Positions 46,014 through 58,606 of a stretch of 64,000 nucleotides of DNA are shown here, piece after piece. Source of the DNA: Casuarina equisetifolia (taxonomy: Eukaryota; Streptophyta; Magnoliopsida; Fagales; Casuarinaceae). The translations under genes were made by a program, and so were the position numbers. The notes beneath the pieces were generated by a model, which worked only from the letters and a program-made list of their open reading frames with translations, did no database searches and had not been told where the DNA came from. The stretch lies in contig CM052357.1 of assembly GCA_028551475.1 (NCBI GenBank), forward strand, positions 14,555,931 to 14,619,930. The letters are read 5' to 3'. Positions within the stretch are counted from its first letter, which is position 1. Each line of letters starts with the position of its first letter.

Positions 46014-47633
46014 TATTGGGTTTTATGGCTTAACAAGAAGGGGGGTTGAATTGTTCTTATACCGAAAACTTTGCTTTTGTATGATAAAAAATTCAATCAA
46101 TTAATTTAACAGTTTATATGATAATAAGAAAGCAAAAAAATTATTTAAGCAAGTAAAGAGTAAAAGAATCAACACCTAATTTACCGCGGTGGTTTGGCAC
46201 TCTATCTTAGAGTCCTACGTCCACCCTCTTCTCCTCCAATCTAATCAATTGAAGTCACCTTTACTCAACCTGATTAGGAGAATATGTTCTCATTAATCCA
46301 AATAATTCCTTCTCAAAGGAATTCTTAAGTCCAAATACAAATTATGATCAAAAGATCATATACAATAGCAAATCCCCAAATAATATGTTAGTTTATAGGA
46401 TATTGCTAATCAAAGGAGCTATTCAAGCATATATGTCAAGATATAGAGCTCCTATCACGAAATCCCTAAGTTGAAGAAATTAGGATTTTAGGTTTTCCTC
46501 AAAATTTATGTGCAGTAAATGTTTATAAGTGAAATCCGCACATAAATAATGTCATACAAGCTATGATTGAGTATATAATCAAAGATCAAAGCAAATAATC
46601 AAATATCATCGAAACCTTATGAGTCACCAAGAGATGAACAAACTCGAATCAAACAGTAGGTGAGCTTAAGAGACTTTCTTCATAAAGAGAATGCTTTAAA
46701 TAGATGTCAACCATAAAGAGAAAATCTTCATGCACACATCTCCTTTAAACATGAAGCAGATCTAGGGCCTTTTTGAATTAAACCTGAACCATAGCCTTCT
46801 TGCCGTTAGGAATAGTAGGCTATTTATCAAATCAGCCTCCAAATTCAAAATCCAACCATTCTGGCAGCCCGTCTTCTCTAGATTCCTCCCGTTGAGGTTT
46901 CGAAGTTTGAGAAAAGAGAAAATAGCATCGAGGACGAGTAAAGTGGCTAGTGGCTAGGGCAGACTCATCGAGAGATAGAAGCCTCTTATGTGCTTCTTTA
47001 AGTGAGACAACGTCATGGCAAGGAGACTTCACTGATGGTCAAGACAACACCATAGCAAGGAGACTTCATTGATAATCAAGACGACACCGTAGCAAGGGGA
47101 CTTTAACGGGATTGGGCTGACGCGAGCTTGGGCCGCATCACATCATTTTAGTCCAGCAACAAAGGGTCCAGTCTAGTAATAAAAGATCCAGCAGCTAGAC
47201 ACGGTCCAATATCAACAAGGTCTAAAAATATGATCTTTTACAAAGTTCATATTTTGGTGTATTGCATATATTGACTTTGAACCAATATCAAGATAGAGTT
47301 AATGTCCCTCATGTTCCTATAATTACATCAAACCAAGTATCATATTCCTAAAATAAAATATATTCAAATATATTATATTTCTTAAGGAAATATTCAAATA
47401 ATCAATATATTCAAATATTCAAATGTTAGAATATTTGTCACAAGAACTTTAAGAATATATTTTATGAAGAAATGTGGGAACCCGGTTACTTTATAATATC
47501 ATTAATTGATATTATAATTTGTATACCTTTTACTTCCTATAATTTTTCTTTTTGTACATCAAGAAAAACATATTTTAAGAGTTGATATTTACCAAAAATA
47601 TTTTTAGTCATAGCAAAACCCTATTTTCCAACA
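46014..47633 (-). mobile_element. CopA solo LTR
   Basis: 1620 bp on minus, plus-strand ends TATTGGG (TG mutated to TA) and TTTTCCAACA, with a perfect ACTTC duplication (46009-46013 and 47634-47638). No internal region is attached. It inserted next to the plastid DNA, inside the right-hand flank sequence. Inverted repeat at 47492-47516. Confidence 0.93.
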
Positions 47634-48382
47634 ACTTCTAGCCTAGAAGATTTAATTCCGCCTTGTGATCTTCATTACGGATATTAGGAAAGCTCCGCTA
47701 TGATGTTTAAATCATGTAATCTCTTCATCATATTTTTTTTATCTCTTGTTCTATAGTATTTTAGACTTGACTACATAGATTTTGAACTTTTTGTCTCATT
47801 GAAGATAGATCAAAACTTGCATTGTCACCTCACTATAATGATGCTACATTACTTACACCCAAAAAGATTTGGAGCCCATGCCTAGTAACTCCTTTGCAAG
47901 GCCATATTGGTCATTCCACTTTGCTTACCTTATCCTACCTCACATTATTTAATGTAGCCATAAACTTTTTACACTTCTTAAGATAAGCTAGCCATTCTCT
48001 AGTCCATCACCTTTAGGACACACTAGTTTAGTGACAAACCTATTGGGGGAATTTAACCAAGTTGCATCATCTGCATAGAGATCGAACACATGAATATAAA
48101 AATGCACACACTTAAACACAATAGATTTAAGAGGTTCAAAACATCATTATGTCCTATGTCCTCTATAGTCTCTTCTCATTAGATTTTCTCATACATTCCC
48201 TCTCTTCAAACATGTATCACATGGATTCTCTTCCAACAATTAGCCCCACACAGGGATTCTCTCAACTCACCCACTAAGTTTCTTTATACTCCCCCTATTT
48301 ATAGATAAACCCTAAAGGAATCCTACTAGGAAAACTTACTTCCACGTGAGGATAAGAATCCTAACCAAATACTACCAAAAAC
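47634..48382. other. Unclassified repeat-like region
   Basis: The first 180 bases resemble 43570-43660. From about 48041 (TATTGGGGGAATTTAACC) the sequence has the look of a minus-strand copia LTR end, which would continue after the solo LTR at 50017 and end CCTAACA at 50124 before a polypurine-like tract. I cannot prove this. No gene is seen. Confidence 0.4.
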
Positions 48383-50016
48383 TGTTGGGTTTTATGGCTT
48401 AACAAGAAAATGGGTTGAATTGTTAGAACCAACAATAGTATGCTATTATTTTTAGTAAAAGCTCAACCCAATTGTGCAAACAAGTCACATAAATAACATT
48501 AATATAAAGTAAGCAAATTTCAACCAAATGATGCTTTACTTCTATATGAAACAACAAGTTATCTAGAATATTTTCACACTTATATATATCAAATGAGCTG
48601 GTTGGTTAGTATTAAATAATTGACAGAGTAGTAAGTAGTAAATATTAGAAGATATTTAAGTCAATAGTAAGTAAAGAAACTAACACCAAGTTTACCATGG
48701 TGGTTCATCACTCAATCCTTGAGTCCTACATCCACCCTCTTCTCCTTCAATCGAACCGATTAAAGTCTCATTTTCTCAACCAAATTAGGATAAAAAAATT
48801 CTCCCTAATTCAAACAATTCCCTCTCAAGGAATTTTTAAATAATGTTACACAATATGATCAAAAGATCATAATTCAATTACAAATCCCAAATAATATAAC
48901 AAGTTGTGGGATTCGTAACCTAAAGGAGCTATTTTGATATGAATATAATAACTCAAAGCTTCTATCACAAAAACCCTAAATTAAAACAAATTAGGGTTTC
49001 AGATTCCTTCCAATGTTTATGTGCAATAAATATTTTTAATCAAAGTAGCACATGAATAGAGTTATACAAGATACAATTGATGATATATCCAAATGAAAAA
49101 CTATTTAATCACAATATCACTGTAATCTTGTATTTCATCGAAAGTGAATAAGGTTGAATGATCAAACAGATGAGCTCAATAATTGATTCTTCACTCAAAG
49201 AGAACTTCATATAATCGTTCGTGTCAAACCTTTCTCCATAGATTAGCTCTTTTTAAATAGAAAAAATAGAGCTAGGGTTTTAAACGTTCAAACCTCAGTA
49301 ATGAAGCTTTCTTTTTGTTAGATTAGTAAATCAACCTTCAAATCAGCTTCACATCTTCCTTCTAAGTTATAAATTCGATTGTTCTGACACCAGTCTTCTC
49401 AGAAATCCTCCCATTTAGGATTCAGTCACCAGCAGCAGCGTTTCTCCATCTCTCTTTCTTTCATTTATTCAGTCGTCGTTCATATGCTTTTAGGGCATTG
49501 CGTGCAATTAAGTGAGACAGTGCCTAAGTGAAACAGTGAGTTTCATTTGACACAAGCCGGGTTCACTTATCTAATGGACAAATAAGCAGGCTGTGAAATA
49601 GGCCGAGAGTAATACTAGGCTGAGAGCAATACCAAGTCGAGAATGATAGCATAAAAGTTCTTCAGTAGAAATAAGGTTTGCTTCAAAAATAAAACCAAAT
49701 ACTTCACACCTTCATCCAATCAAGAGCAAGTATCATTTTTTCTTAATCATGATATATGACATATTTAACTTCAATTTAGTAAGCCTTTTTCTTAAGACAT
49801 TATAAAATGAAATTAAATAAATCATTTCTTAAGAGCACTACATAGTAACATTATATCAACAAATATAGGAACCCAGTTACTTTATAATATCATTTATTGG
49901 TATTATAATTTGTACACCTTTTACTTCCTACGGTTTTCTTTTGCACTTATGAAAAACATATTTTAAGAAATATTCATAAATATATTTTGTCACAACAAAA
50001 CCCTTATTTTCCAACA
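48383..50016 (-). mobile_element. CopA solo LTR, older
   Basis: 1634 bp on minus from TGTTGGG to CCAACA. The flanks AAAAC and GACAC match at only three of five bases, so the duplication is decayed or the ends were exchanged. The internal inverted repeat (near 49885) has several changes, which fits an older copy. Confidence 0.88.
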
Positions 50017-50865
50017 GACACCCACTTCATCTAGAAGATATTTTCTAGTTTTGTAATTATATAGAGACCCCTGATTGTAATGGTAACTATACCCTTTAAC
50101 CTAATTATTCTACCAATCCTAACAATCTCCCCTTTAGAACAATTTAGTGCAACATCCTTGCATCATAGAAAAGTATAGAAAATCTCTTCAAATATATCAA
50201 CACACAACCATAATGTTGCAAAGAAAGAGATTGGAGAAACACTCTCAACTTCCACAAGCTATAGTCTTTGGTTAGAGAAAGACTAAAGAAACTTTCATCA
50301 ACCATAATCTTTTTAATAGAGAAAGATTGGATAAAACTCTCTTCAAAACAAGCCCTCATCAATTGTGTCATCTTGCCTCTTCTTAAACCACACCTATCTT
50401 AAGTCATACCTTTTTAGGCACTTCCAATACAGCCTCTTCTTGGTTACACCTCTCCTAGGCCATGTTTCTCTCTAGGCATTTGCACATCATCATGGGCTTT
50501 TTTTATCAAAATACATCCTCCTCCATCATGAGACCATTAATAAAAGTAAAATTATGGGACTTCAACAAAAATTGAGATCATTCTTCAAAATCCCCAACAC
50601 AGAGTTCACCTCCTATCCAAAATTGTTGGTGCTTCCTTAGAATGAACCATTGGAGCCTCAATACACCTCATTTGAATATTAACAAACTTGAAAATTCCTA
50701 AAATCTTACTTCATCAACCACATCAATATAAGAGCATCACAAGCTCCCCTTAATCAACAATTCATTAACAACATCAATAAAGTGTTCCTCTTTAAACATC
50801 AATCCATCATCTTTACCATTCTCTATCAATTGATGTCACAACTTAAGCCAAGGAAACTCAATGAC
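50017..50865 (-). other. Unclassified; possible LTR end and polypurine tract on minus
   Basis: 50017-50124 ends CCAATCCTAACA, followed by ATCTCCCCTTTAG, which on minus reads CTAAAGGGGAGAT(TG)TTAGG: a polypurine tract followed by an LTR start. The rest (50140-50865) is pyrimidine-rich, non-coding, and not recognised. It could be the 3' untranslated part of a truncated minus-strand copia element. Confidence 0.45.
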
Positions 50866-53800
50866 TATGTTCAGTGAAATTCTACATGTAAGTGTACATG
50901 TCAAACAAATAATATAATGATGAGTAAAGATATTGTCCCACAGAAATTGGTGATTATTGAACTAACTAATTACTAATGGTGAATAGTTCCTAGAGTTTGT
51001 CTAGCCAACCAAAATAATAGAACATTAAGTACACACCTAAATTTAACCTAAATTTGATTAATGAAATATCTTAGAGTGTTTGATTTCACCTAATTACTAG
51101 ATATGGAGGTAGATCAATTATGCTTGTAAGATTGATTCTATTCATGTGATGCCAGAATTTCCTAATTTATTCACTATCCTATATCTAAGAATAACAACCC
51201 TACTTAACTCATTATATTTTTACCCATGAATTAAATGAACTAAGTGCATTAAGATATGTGAATATTCCAATTTGTACCTAAAGCCACAAATCATATGGTA
51301 TAATTCTATCCATATTAATCTATGGTTGCATATTACATGAATTAACTACATGTCATTTTCTGTTGGTCTCTAACATGCAAATCAAATCATCTAAATGGTA
51401 GTTACTCACTTTGTTGGAATATATTTTAATGATAAAATATAAATAGCAATTACTTGATATGTTTTTTACTTATATATTAGCTTTATTAGAATGTTGAAAA
51501 TATTATGTAGGAAATTAGGTTAAAATGAGCAAAGCTCGCGTGAATAAGCCCAATCCACATGTGTGCAACCTAGTCCAGATCTAGATCCAGCCTGCATTAC
51601 CCAGACCAAGCATGAACCTATGTGAAGTGCAAACCTAGTCTGTAAGGCGTGCAACCTAATCCAAAGAGGCACCAACCTGCGTGAGCCAACCTAGTGTGCA
51701 ACCCAGGTCCAAAAGGTGTGACTTGTATGTGAGACCCAAACCTGTCTCATGACTAGTGTGTGTGACCCGATAGAAGGCGTGACTCGTGATCTAGCTCAAC
51801 CTAGCTCAACTTGTAACTTGCGATATTGTTCATTTGCCATTAGATTTGGACGCCAATTTCAACTCCGATAAAGCTCTAAAATGGCTTGTTGGAAAGCTAA
51901 CAGAGGGGAGAACAATTCTGTGAAGAAAAATTAAATACCCATTGCTCACAAAGGATTAATTTAAAGAAATTGAGGAGTTTTTCAAGTTATGCCCTAACTG
52001 CTCAAAAGAGAAATTAAAAGCAGATTAGAGAGTTTTTGAAGACAATATCATAGGGCTTTTCTAAGCAAGAAGGTGATCTATTAATTTGTGAAGCACCCAT
52101 AACAATTTAATTCAAGATTGAAGAGAATTAAGAAGGATTCAAGAGAGACCTAGAAACTTAACCCGGTAACCTGTTTTTTAGTCCGTGAAACTCCAATTGT
52201 GTAACTTAAAATCTGGACCAAATGATGCCGTTTTGGAGCACAATTTTGAATGACTTAGAGACAAAATGACCAGCTCTTCTCCTACCTCCCTCAATAGCTT
52301 GAATGAAGAAATAGAAGACAAAAATTTAGGCCTCTAATAGGAAGAATAGGTGACTTGCTTTAGAGGTGGTAGAATAGCTCTTTGAAGTGAAATATAAGTT
52401 ATCTTCAAGCTATTTAAGTGCTTTTTACTCACTGTTATTGGCAAGTCCGAAAACCATAGAGAAAGCAAGCTTGTTCATAGAAACTTATACTCTTCACTCA
52501 AGCTTCTTCAAGCTCACAAAATTTGTTTTACATTTTGGTGATTCTACTCTAAGCTTATTACTGCTTTGATATACTTGTTAGGAAAGTAGATTGTTTTTCA
52601 TTTCATATCTTATTTGAACTAATTTCATACGAGTGATCAATGCTAGGGTTCATGTGAATTTGGGGCTTTTGTCCATATCATCTTTTATTAAGTCTCTACC
52701 ACTTTGAAGCTTCTAAACTTAAATTCATACCTTATTGAAATTATACTTAATTTTTACTCTTTGTTGAAATTCTTGGGGAGAGAATTTTGTAACTGAGATT
52801 TTGGGAGTTGTTTTCCCTTATAATCAATTTATGAATTGATTAGAGAGTGACTTTAGTAGGTTGTTGCTAAAGTGGGGTGCAGTATGTGCCAAGTTAGCTT
52901 AGGCCGAACTACCTTCCAAAAATCTGTGTCTTTATCTTATATGATAATTTTGTTTGTTGCCTTGATTGCTTAACATAAGAAAAATGAAAAAGACTAAAAG
53001 ATTTTTGATACACCTAATTCACCCCCCTTCTTAGGTTGTTATAGGATCTAACACACTTAAATGCATTAAATATAGTAACATGCAACTTCATATAAACAAA
53101 ATATCTCACAACACCTAATAATCATGTCATTCATACCATTGTAAACAAATTACATCATAGCACTAACATGATAAACTAAAACATGGTTATTTACAAACAC
53201 AAAACAATTCAAGAAATCACACAAAACATCTAAAATTGAAAAACAATTAAGTTGTCACCAAATTGTCTTGCTTTTCAAGTCAAATTTGCATAATTTTTAC
53301 ACATTAGAGGGAAGAAGAGGAGCTAGCTGAACCAGGGGAAGAAAATGAGTAGAAATGTACTATCACACATTATTACCACATGCCTCCACAAGCTATCACG
53401 CGCCACCACCATTCTTCATAGAAAGTACCAAAAATTATAGATCCTAGTCCCTAAAATGTAGATCTGCTGAGAAATTGCCCAAATATATAGTAGAAATGCA
53501 TAGATCTAATAGAAAAGAATCAAATGGCATTCATCATTCTTCATCAAAAATCGCCACAAAACCATTGCAGAAATGCCATAAAGGGCATTAAGATGGCATA
53601 TATGCTTCCTCCTCACCAAACAACACAATATTCTGGCTTGAAAAGTAATCTTTGGTGCTAAAATGGGTCACGTTATCACGTGACCACCTTTTTGTACATC
53701 ATCTAATCACCAAAGGAGACGAACGCAAATGGTGTTCTAGTAGGCAGTTGCACAACCATCCCATGCCAGCATTTGTCCTCCTCTCTCTCTCTCTTTGCTC

Positions 53801-54006
53801 TAACCTAATTATTTCTCTCTTTTCTCAACCAAAATCCTATGCATGTCTTTCTCGCCTCCTTCACTCAATAATAGTCATTCCTTGTTTTTCTTTTTTTTTC
53901 TTTCTTTTTCTCTTCCATGTGTGACAATCTACTTTATTTTCTCTCTTTTTTATTGATTTGTTGCTTCTTTTCCTTCTATTTGGGTTTGCTACATAAAAAA
54001 ATAAAA
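50866..54006 (-). mobile_element. GypAth LTR, inverted and split
   Basis: 50866-51411 and 53054-54006 are the reverse complement of the GypAth LTR (compare 34900-35320 and 34000-34900): CCTATATCTAAG...CTACTTAACTCATT, TATCCATATTAATCTATGG, GTTGGTCTCTAA. The stretch 53740-53990 is pyrimidine-rich, matching the purine-rich LTR part. It is cut at 54006 just after GGGTTTGCTACATAA, near the LTR start, where copia integrase begins. Confidence 0.78.
51412..53053 (+). mobile_element. Solo LTR of a third copia-like family
   Basis: 1642 bp with ends TGTTGGAATA and GGATCTAACA and a perfect CACTT duplication (51407-51411 and 53054-53058). Near the end, CACCCCCCTTCTTAGGTTG resembles the 3' end of SIRE-like LTRs. 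The body differs from CopA and CopB LTRs and lacks their inverted repeat. The first 350 bases hold repeats of GTG(C/T)(A/G)ACC(C/T)A(A/G)(C/T)CC-like units (51530-51810), richer in GC than the surroundings. I see no coding region. Confidence 0.9.
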
Positions 54007-54930
54007 GTTACACAAACATGCTTGATTGTTAATAAAAATGTTGATGCTTGGTTGTGGCATAGAAAACTTGGTCATGCTAGTCTAGGATTATTAGGGAAAT
54101 TATCTAAGAACGGCCTAATTAGAGGACTACCCGAGCTCACATTTGATAAAGATCAATTATGTGATGCTTGTGTGAAAGGGAAGCATACTCAAAGTAGCTT
54201 TAAACCAAAATTAATGGTGTCTACCTCAAGACCATTAGAAATGATACATATGGATTTGTTTGGTCCTTTAAGAACAACTACTATGAATGGAAAATATTAT
54301 GCCTTAGTCATAGTAGATGATTATACTAGATATACCTAGGTATATCTACTTGCTAGGAAAGATGAAGCATTTGAGAAATTTTTTGAATTCTCTAAAATGG
54401 TCCAAAATGAAAATGATCTTACCATAGTTAAGATTTAGACAGATCATGGTGGTGAGTTCAAAAATTATCTTTTTGAGAAATTCTATTCCAAGAACGGCAT
54501 ATCTCACAATTTTTCAACACCTAGGACACCTCAACAAAATGGTATTGTAGAAAGGAAAAATAGGCCACTTTAAGAAATGGCTAGAGCCATGATGTGTGAA
54601 TACAATCTTCCTAAACACTTTTGGGGAGAAGCTGTAAGTATAGCTTGATATATTTCAAATAGAGCATTCTTAAGACCAAACTTGAAGAAGACTCCGTTTA
54701 AGTTACTATTTGGTAGAAAACCCAACATATCCTACTTTCATGTGTTTAGAAGTAATTGCTTTGTCTTAAACCATGGAAAAGAGTCACTTGGAAAACTTGA
54801 CTCTAAGAGTGATGAGACCATATTTCTCAGTTACTCTCAAACCAGCAAAGCATATAGAGTTTTCAATAAGAGAACTCTAGTTGTTGAAGAATCTATTCAT
54901 GTAAAATTTAAAGATGATTTTGATCTAAAC
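54007..54930 (+). pseudogene. CopB-type integrase (element I), 5' truncated
   Basis: It starts inside the integrase at QTCLIVNKNVDAWLWHRKL, with the HHCC block GHASLGLLGKL...CDACVKGKH, then HMDLFGPLRT, DDYTRY, TDHGGEFKN and VERKNRPL, so the DDE residues are present. Stops: near 54338 (TGG to TAG), 54437, 54571 and 54648. 54682-55116 is open (FGRKPNISYFHVF, GKLDSKSDETIFLSYSQTSKAYRVFNKR). Gag, protease and the 5' LTR are absent; the sequence abuts the inverted GypAth LTR. Confidence 0.85.
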
Positions 54931-56660
54931 TCTACTGAACAAAGTGTAAATGAAAAATATGCATCCGTTGAGGGGGAGTTAGACTCAAGAGAATTTACCT
55001 TTCTTAGAGTAAGAAATGAAGTAGATCAGCAACATATTCTAGGAAATTTAGTAAATAGTGTAAGTACACGGTCTAGATATTATAACACATGTGAACATCA
55101 AGCCTTCTTATCTTAAATAGAGCCAAAGAAAGTAGATGAAGCTCTTGAAGATGAAAGCTGGTTTCTTGCTATGCAAGAAGAATTGAATCAATTTGAAAGG
55201 AGCAAAGTCTAGAAATTAGTTCTAAGACCACAAAACCATTCGGTCATAGGAACCAAATGGGGGTTTAGAAATAAATTAGATGAGTGCGGGACCATTACAA
55301 GAAACAAAGCTAGATTGGTAGCACAAGGATATAGTCAAGAAGAAGGAGTTGACTATGATGAAACATTTGCTCCCCTTGCTAGGTTAGAAGTAATTCGGAT
55401 GTTGCTTACTTTTGCTTGCTGTATGAATTTTACATTATTTCAAATGGATGTGAAGAGTGCATTCTTAAATGGTGTTGTTAAGGAAGGTTTATGTAGAACA
55501 ACCTCCTGGATTTAAAGATACCACAGTCCAGATCATGTATTCAAGCTTTCCAAAGCTTTATATGGGTTAAAACAAGCCCCACAGGCTTGGTATGACAAGC
55601 TGAGTAACTTTCTATGAAATACAAATTTTAGAAAAGGGAAGGTAGATAATACATTGTTTATTAAGACACAAGGAAAAGAGATCTTGATTGTTTAAATCTA
55701 TGTTGATTATATTGTGTTTGGTTCTACAAAGTCTGTTATTTGTGAACAATTTGCAGATTCTATGAAACATGAGTTTGAGATGAGTATGATGGGTGATTAA
55801 ATTATTTTCTTGGACTCCAAATTAAACAAACACCTAAAGGAATATTTATAAGTCAAACTAAATATACTAAGGAATTACTCAAGAAATACAACATGCATGA
55901 CTCTAAACCAATAAATACTCCCATGAGTACATCTACATCTTTATCATATGACAATGTTGGAGTTGGTGTTGATTCTAAAATGTATAGAGGCATGATTGGT
56001 TCCTTACTATATTTGACTGCTTCTCAACCAGACATCATGTTCAGTGTTTGCTTATGTGCACGATTTCAATCTAATCCTAAGGAACAACATTTAAAAGCTG
56101 TTAAAAGGATTTTTTGGTATCTAAAAGATACAATCACATTAGATACTAAAAAATCCTTTTAACAGCTTTTAAAAGATACAATCACATTAGGCATTTGGTA
56201 TTCAAAAGATACTATGTTTGATTTATATGCCTTTAGTGATTCTGACTATGTTGGTTGTAAAGTTGATAGAAAAAACACAAGTGGTACATGTCAATTTTTA
56301 GGACATATACTGGTTTCTTGGCATTCCAAGAAACAAAATAACGTTGCGCTTTCTTCTACTGAGGCAGAATACATAGCTGCGGCTAGTTGTTGTGCTTAGA
56401 TTCTGTGGATGAAACAACAATTAGAAGATTATGGTCTCTATTTTACTAAGATTCCATTGCAATGTGATAATACTAGTGCAATAAATGTCACTAAAAATCT
56501 GATACAACACTCTAAAACCAAACATATAGAAATAAGAAATCACTTCATTCAGGACCATGTTGAAAAATTAAATATTTCTATTGAATTTGTTAGCACCGAC
56601 CAACAACTTGTTGATATTTTTACTAACCATTGGATGATGAAGAGTTCTCTACTCTCTGAA
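54931..56660 (+). pseudogene. CopB-type RT and RNase H (element I)
   Basis: RT: LVAQGYSQEEGVDYDETFAP, FQMDVKSAFLNGVV, a frameshift near 55487, then [16 protein letters not shown]. The catalytic block reads YVDYIVFGST near 55700 where the family has YVDD. The connection region is open from 55893. A 48-base duplication at 56143-56190 then adds a stop in KRIFWYLKDTITL. RNase H: YAFSDSDYVGCKVDRKNTSG, SWHSKKQNNVALSSTEAEYI, CDNTSAIN, KTKHIEIRNHFIQDH, ending ADIFT-like VDIFTNH. Clearly inactive. Confidence 0.87.
56093..56190. repeat. Hairpin-forming inverted duplication with flanking direct repeat
   Basis: The 28-base arm 56093-56120 is repeated in reverse complement at 56143-56170 with one mismatch. 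The 20 bases 56123-56142 (AAAAGATACAATCACATTAG) are repeated directly at 56171-56190. The sister copy K (61880-61925) has only one version, so 48 bases were added here. This is the pattern left by a template switch onto the opposite strand and back. Confidence 0.92.
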
Positions 56661-57120
56661 GAGAGCTTGGTATGTGTCTGCTTAATGATATTGCTTAAAC
56701 TCTGTGAGCAATCTACTTTACCTTGTTTGGGAGTTTTATATTCGGTTACTATTCTGAGGGGGAGCCCTATCTACACATCTGATCCAGGTCAGATCTCTGC
56801 TGCCATACTCTTCACCTTTATCCATCTTTTTCAATTATCTTCCACTGCAATGTTCTTTTTGATAATAACAAAAAAAGGGAGAGTACATTCTAGCACAAGC
56901 ACATGTATGTTCCATTTCTGACTTTCAGTGCAAAACGTGGAATAAACTCTCTTACATCCTACTGTGTATATAAACATACTTGCTGTGATGTTGCCGCTTT
57001 GATGAATAACCATGTAAACAATGATAGGCTCATGCTTACTATATTTACGTATTCATGCATTGCTGGGATACATGTATCATGCAATTGTTATACCATCCGA
57101 GTAGTAACATGTCCTAGCTG
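56661..57120 (+). other. 3' untranslated part of element I
   Basis: It contains GAGGGGGAGCCC near 56757 and AAAAAAGGGAGAGT near 56870, matching the polypurine-rich blocks at 62500 and 62645 of K. The true polypurine tract and the first 40-50 bases of the LTR are missing; CCTAGCTG joins directly to TTTTGATTGAGAAAAATTTT. Confidence 0.7.
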
Positions 57121-58606
57121 TTTTGATTGAGAAAAATTTTATTTGAATATTTGCATAAATAATAGAATATATGAAATTGTGAGTACACATATTAAAACTC
57201 AAAGGAAGTAAAAGGTGTGCAAATTATAATATCAATTAATGATATTATAAAGTAGCCGAGTTCCTACATTTTATTATCAAACATAAAAAATGAAGCAAAT
57301 TTGATGTACTCTATTAATATCTTAATTAATAGATTAATTTATATTATTGGTTATGTTAAAAGAATTTTGATACTTGGAATTGGTATGCTTATAGGTGTAT
57401 TTAAAGAGCATAAGACTATGATAGTGGAGCATACATATTCATTGGACCAACCATATATCTATATATATGGGTACATGAAACTTATATATATATATGCTGA
57501 GCCCATGAAGAAAGCTAAGCCCATGAAGAGAGCTAAGCCCATGAAAAGAACTGAGCTCGTGAATAAAGTTCAGCCCGCAACATTCCAAGCCCAGTGTGAT
57601 TCACTTATCCAAAATGGTAGCTTCTTAAGCATATAAGAGCTTAAGCTCTTATGATCAAATGCCTGAAGCCCTAGCTGCATATCTTGACCTAGAGCTATCC
57701 TTCTCCTCTCGATCTCTCTTGTGATGCTAGCTCCAATGGGAAGAATGTTGAGGCAACTGAGTGTCAGAATGGTTATCTTGCTGACAAATCATAATCTACA
57801 TTAGTACAATGTCGTATCCATCAAATCTCAATGGAAGGATTTTGAAAAGGTTTGAACCTAAACCCTAATCTGTTCAACGTTTAAGTACTGCTATAAAAGG
57901 GAGCTTCGGATGAACTATCTGTGCTTGCTAAGACATATTCTAGCTTATTTGATCAAAAGAGATAAAAGCCCTCATTGATTTGCTCTTACTGCCATGTTTG
58001 GTAACATTTGAAGGAAAAGGAAATCTTTGGTGATATTCCCTAAACTTGTTTTCTTGTGAATATCATTTGATAGATTAATCTTGTATGTGCTAGATTACTT
58101 ATAACATTATTTGCACATAATGAATATTGTAAATCTGAAACCCTAAATTTGTGAAATTGGGGCTTTCAAGATTAGAGCTTGAATTGACTCTATATAATTT
58201 CAATTATTTCTTTAATAAGCTCAAATCCTCACTCATATCATATATTTAAGGAATGAGCTTGATGTATTAAGGTTTTTATAAACCTAAGCTTGTAATCGTG
58301 AGTTGTATAACCCCTTTTGAGGAGTTGCGGGGTGAAGGAGAGGTGCTCTCCTTGTTTAAAGTAAAGCAGATTTCAACTCAGTTTAAGTTGAAGGAAAAGA
58401 GGGTGGAAGTAGGTGAAAGTGCCGAACCAACGTGAAATTCTTGATTGTGAATTTTTTAATCTGATTTATTCTTTTATGCTTTATTATTATTGTGATATTT
58501 TACCTAGTTGTGATTGCTATAAAGAAATCAAAAGGAAAATATTTAAATTAGCTAAACTTCAAAATATCCAATTCAACCCCTTTCTTGGATAGCCATAAAC
58601 CCTACA
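57121..58606 (+). mobile_element. CopB LTR shared between I and K
   Basis: An almost complete forward CopB LTR, lacking its first bases, ending GGATAGCCATAAACCCTACA. Inverted repeat at 57225-57249; TATAAAA at 57892-57898. A tandem run of an 18-bp unit (GCTAAGCCCATGAAGAGA and variants, about 4-5 copies) occupies 57495-57580. It follows I as a 3' LTR and precedes K as a 5' LTR. Confidence 0.88.
57892..57898 (+). promoter_or_regulatory. TATA box of the CopB LTR
   Basis: TATAAAA followed by GGGAGCTT, matching 63746-63752 in the next CopB LTR and the position of TATTTAAA in CopA LTRs. Confidence 0.5.

Noticed and set aside
56409..56921. 170-codon frame as a new gene
   Set aside because: The first half is the RNase H end of element I; the second half runs on into 3' untranslated sequence after a frameshift.
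57301..57636. 111-codon frame with KPMKRAKPMKR repeats
   Set aside because: It is a translation of the 18-bp minisatellite in the CopB LTR.
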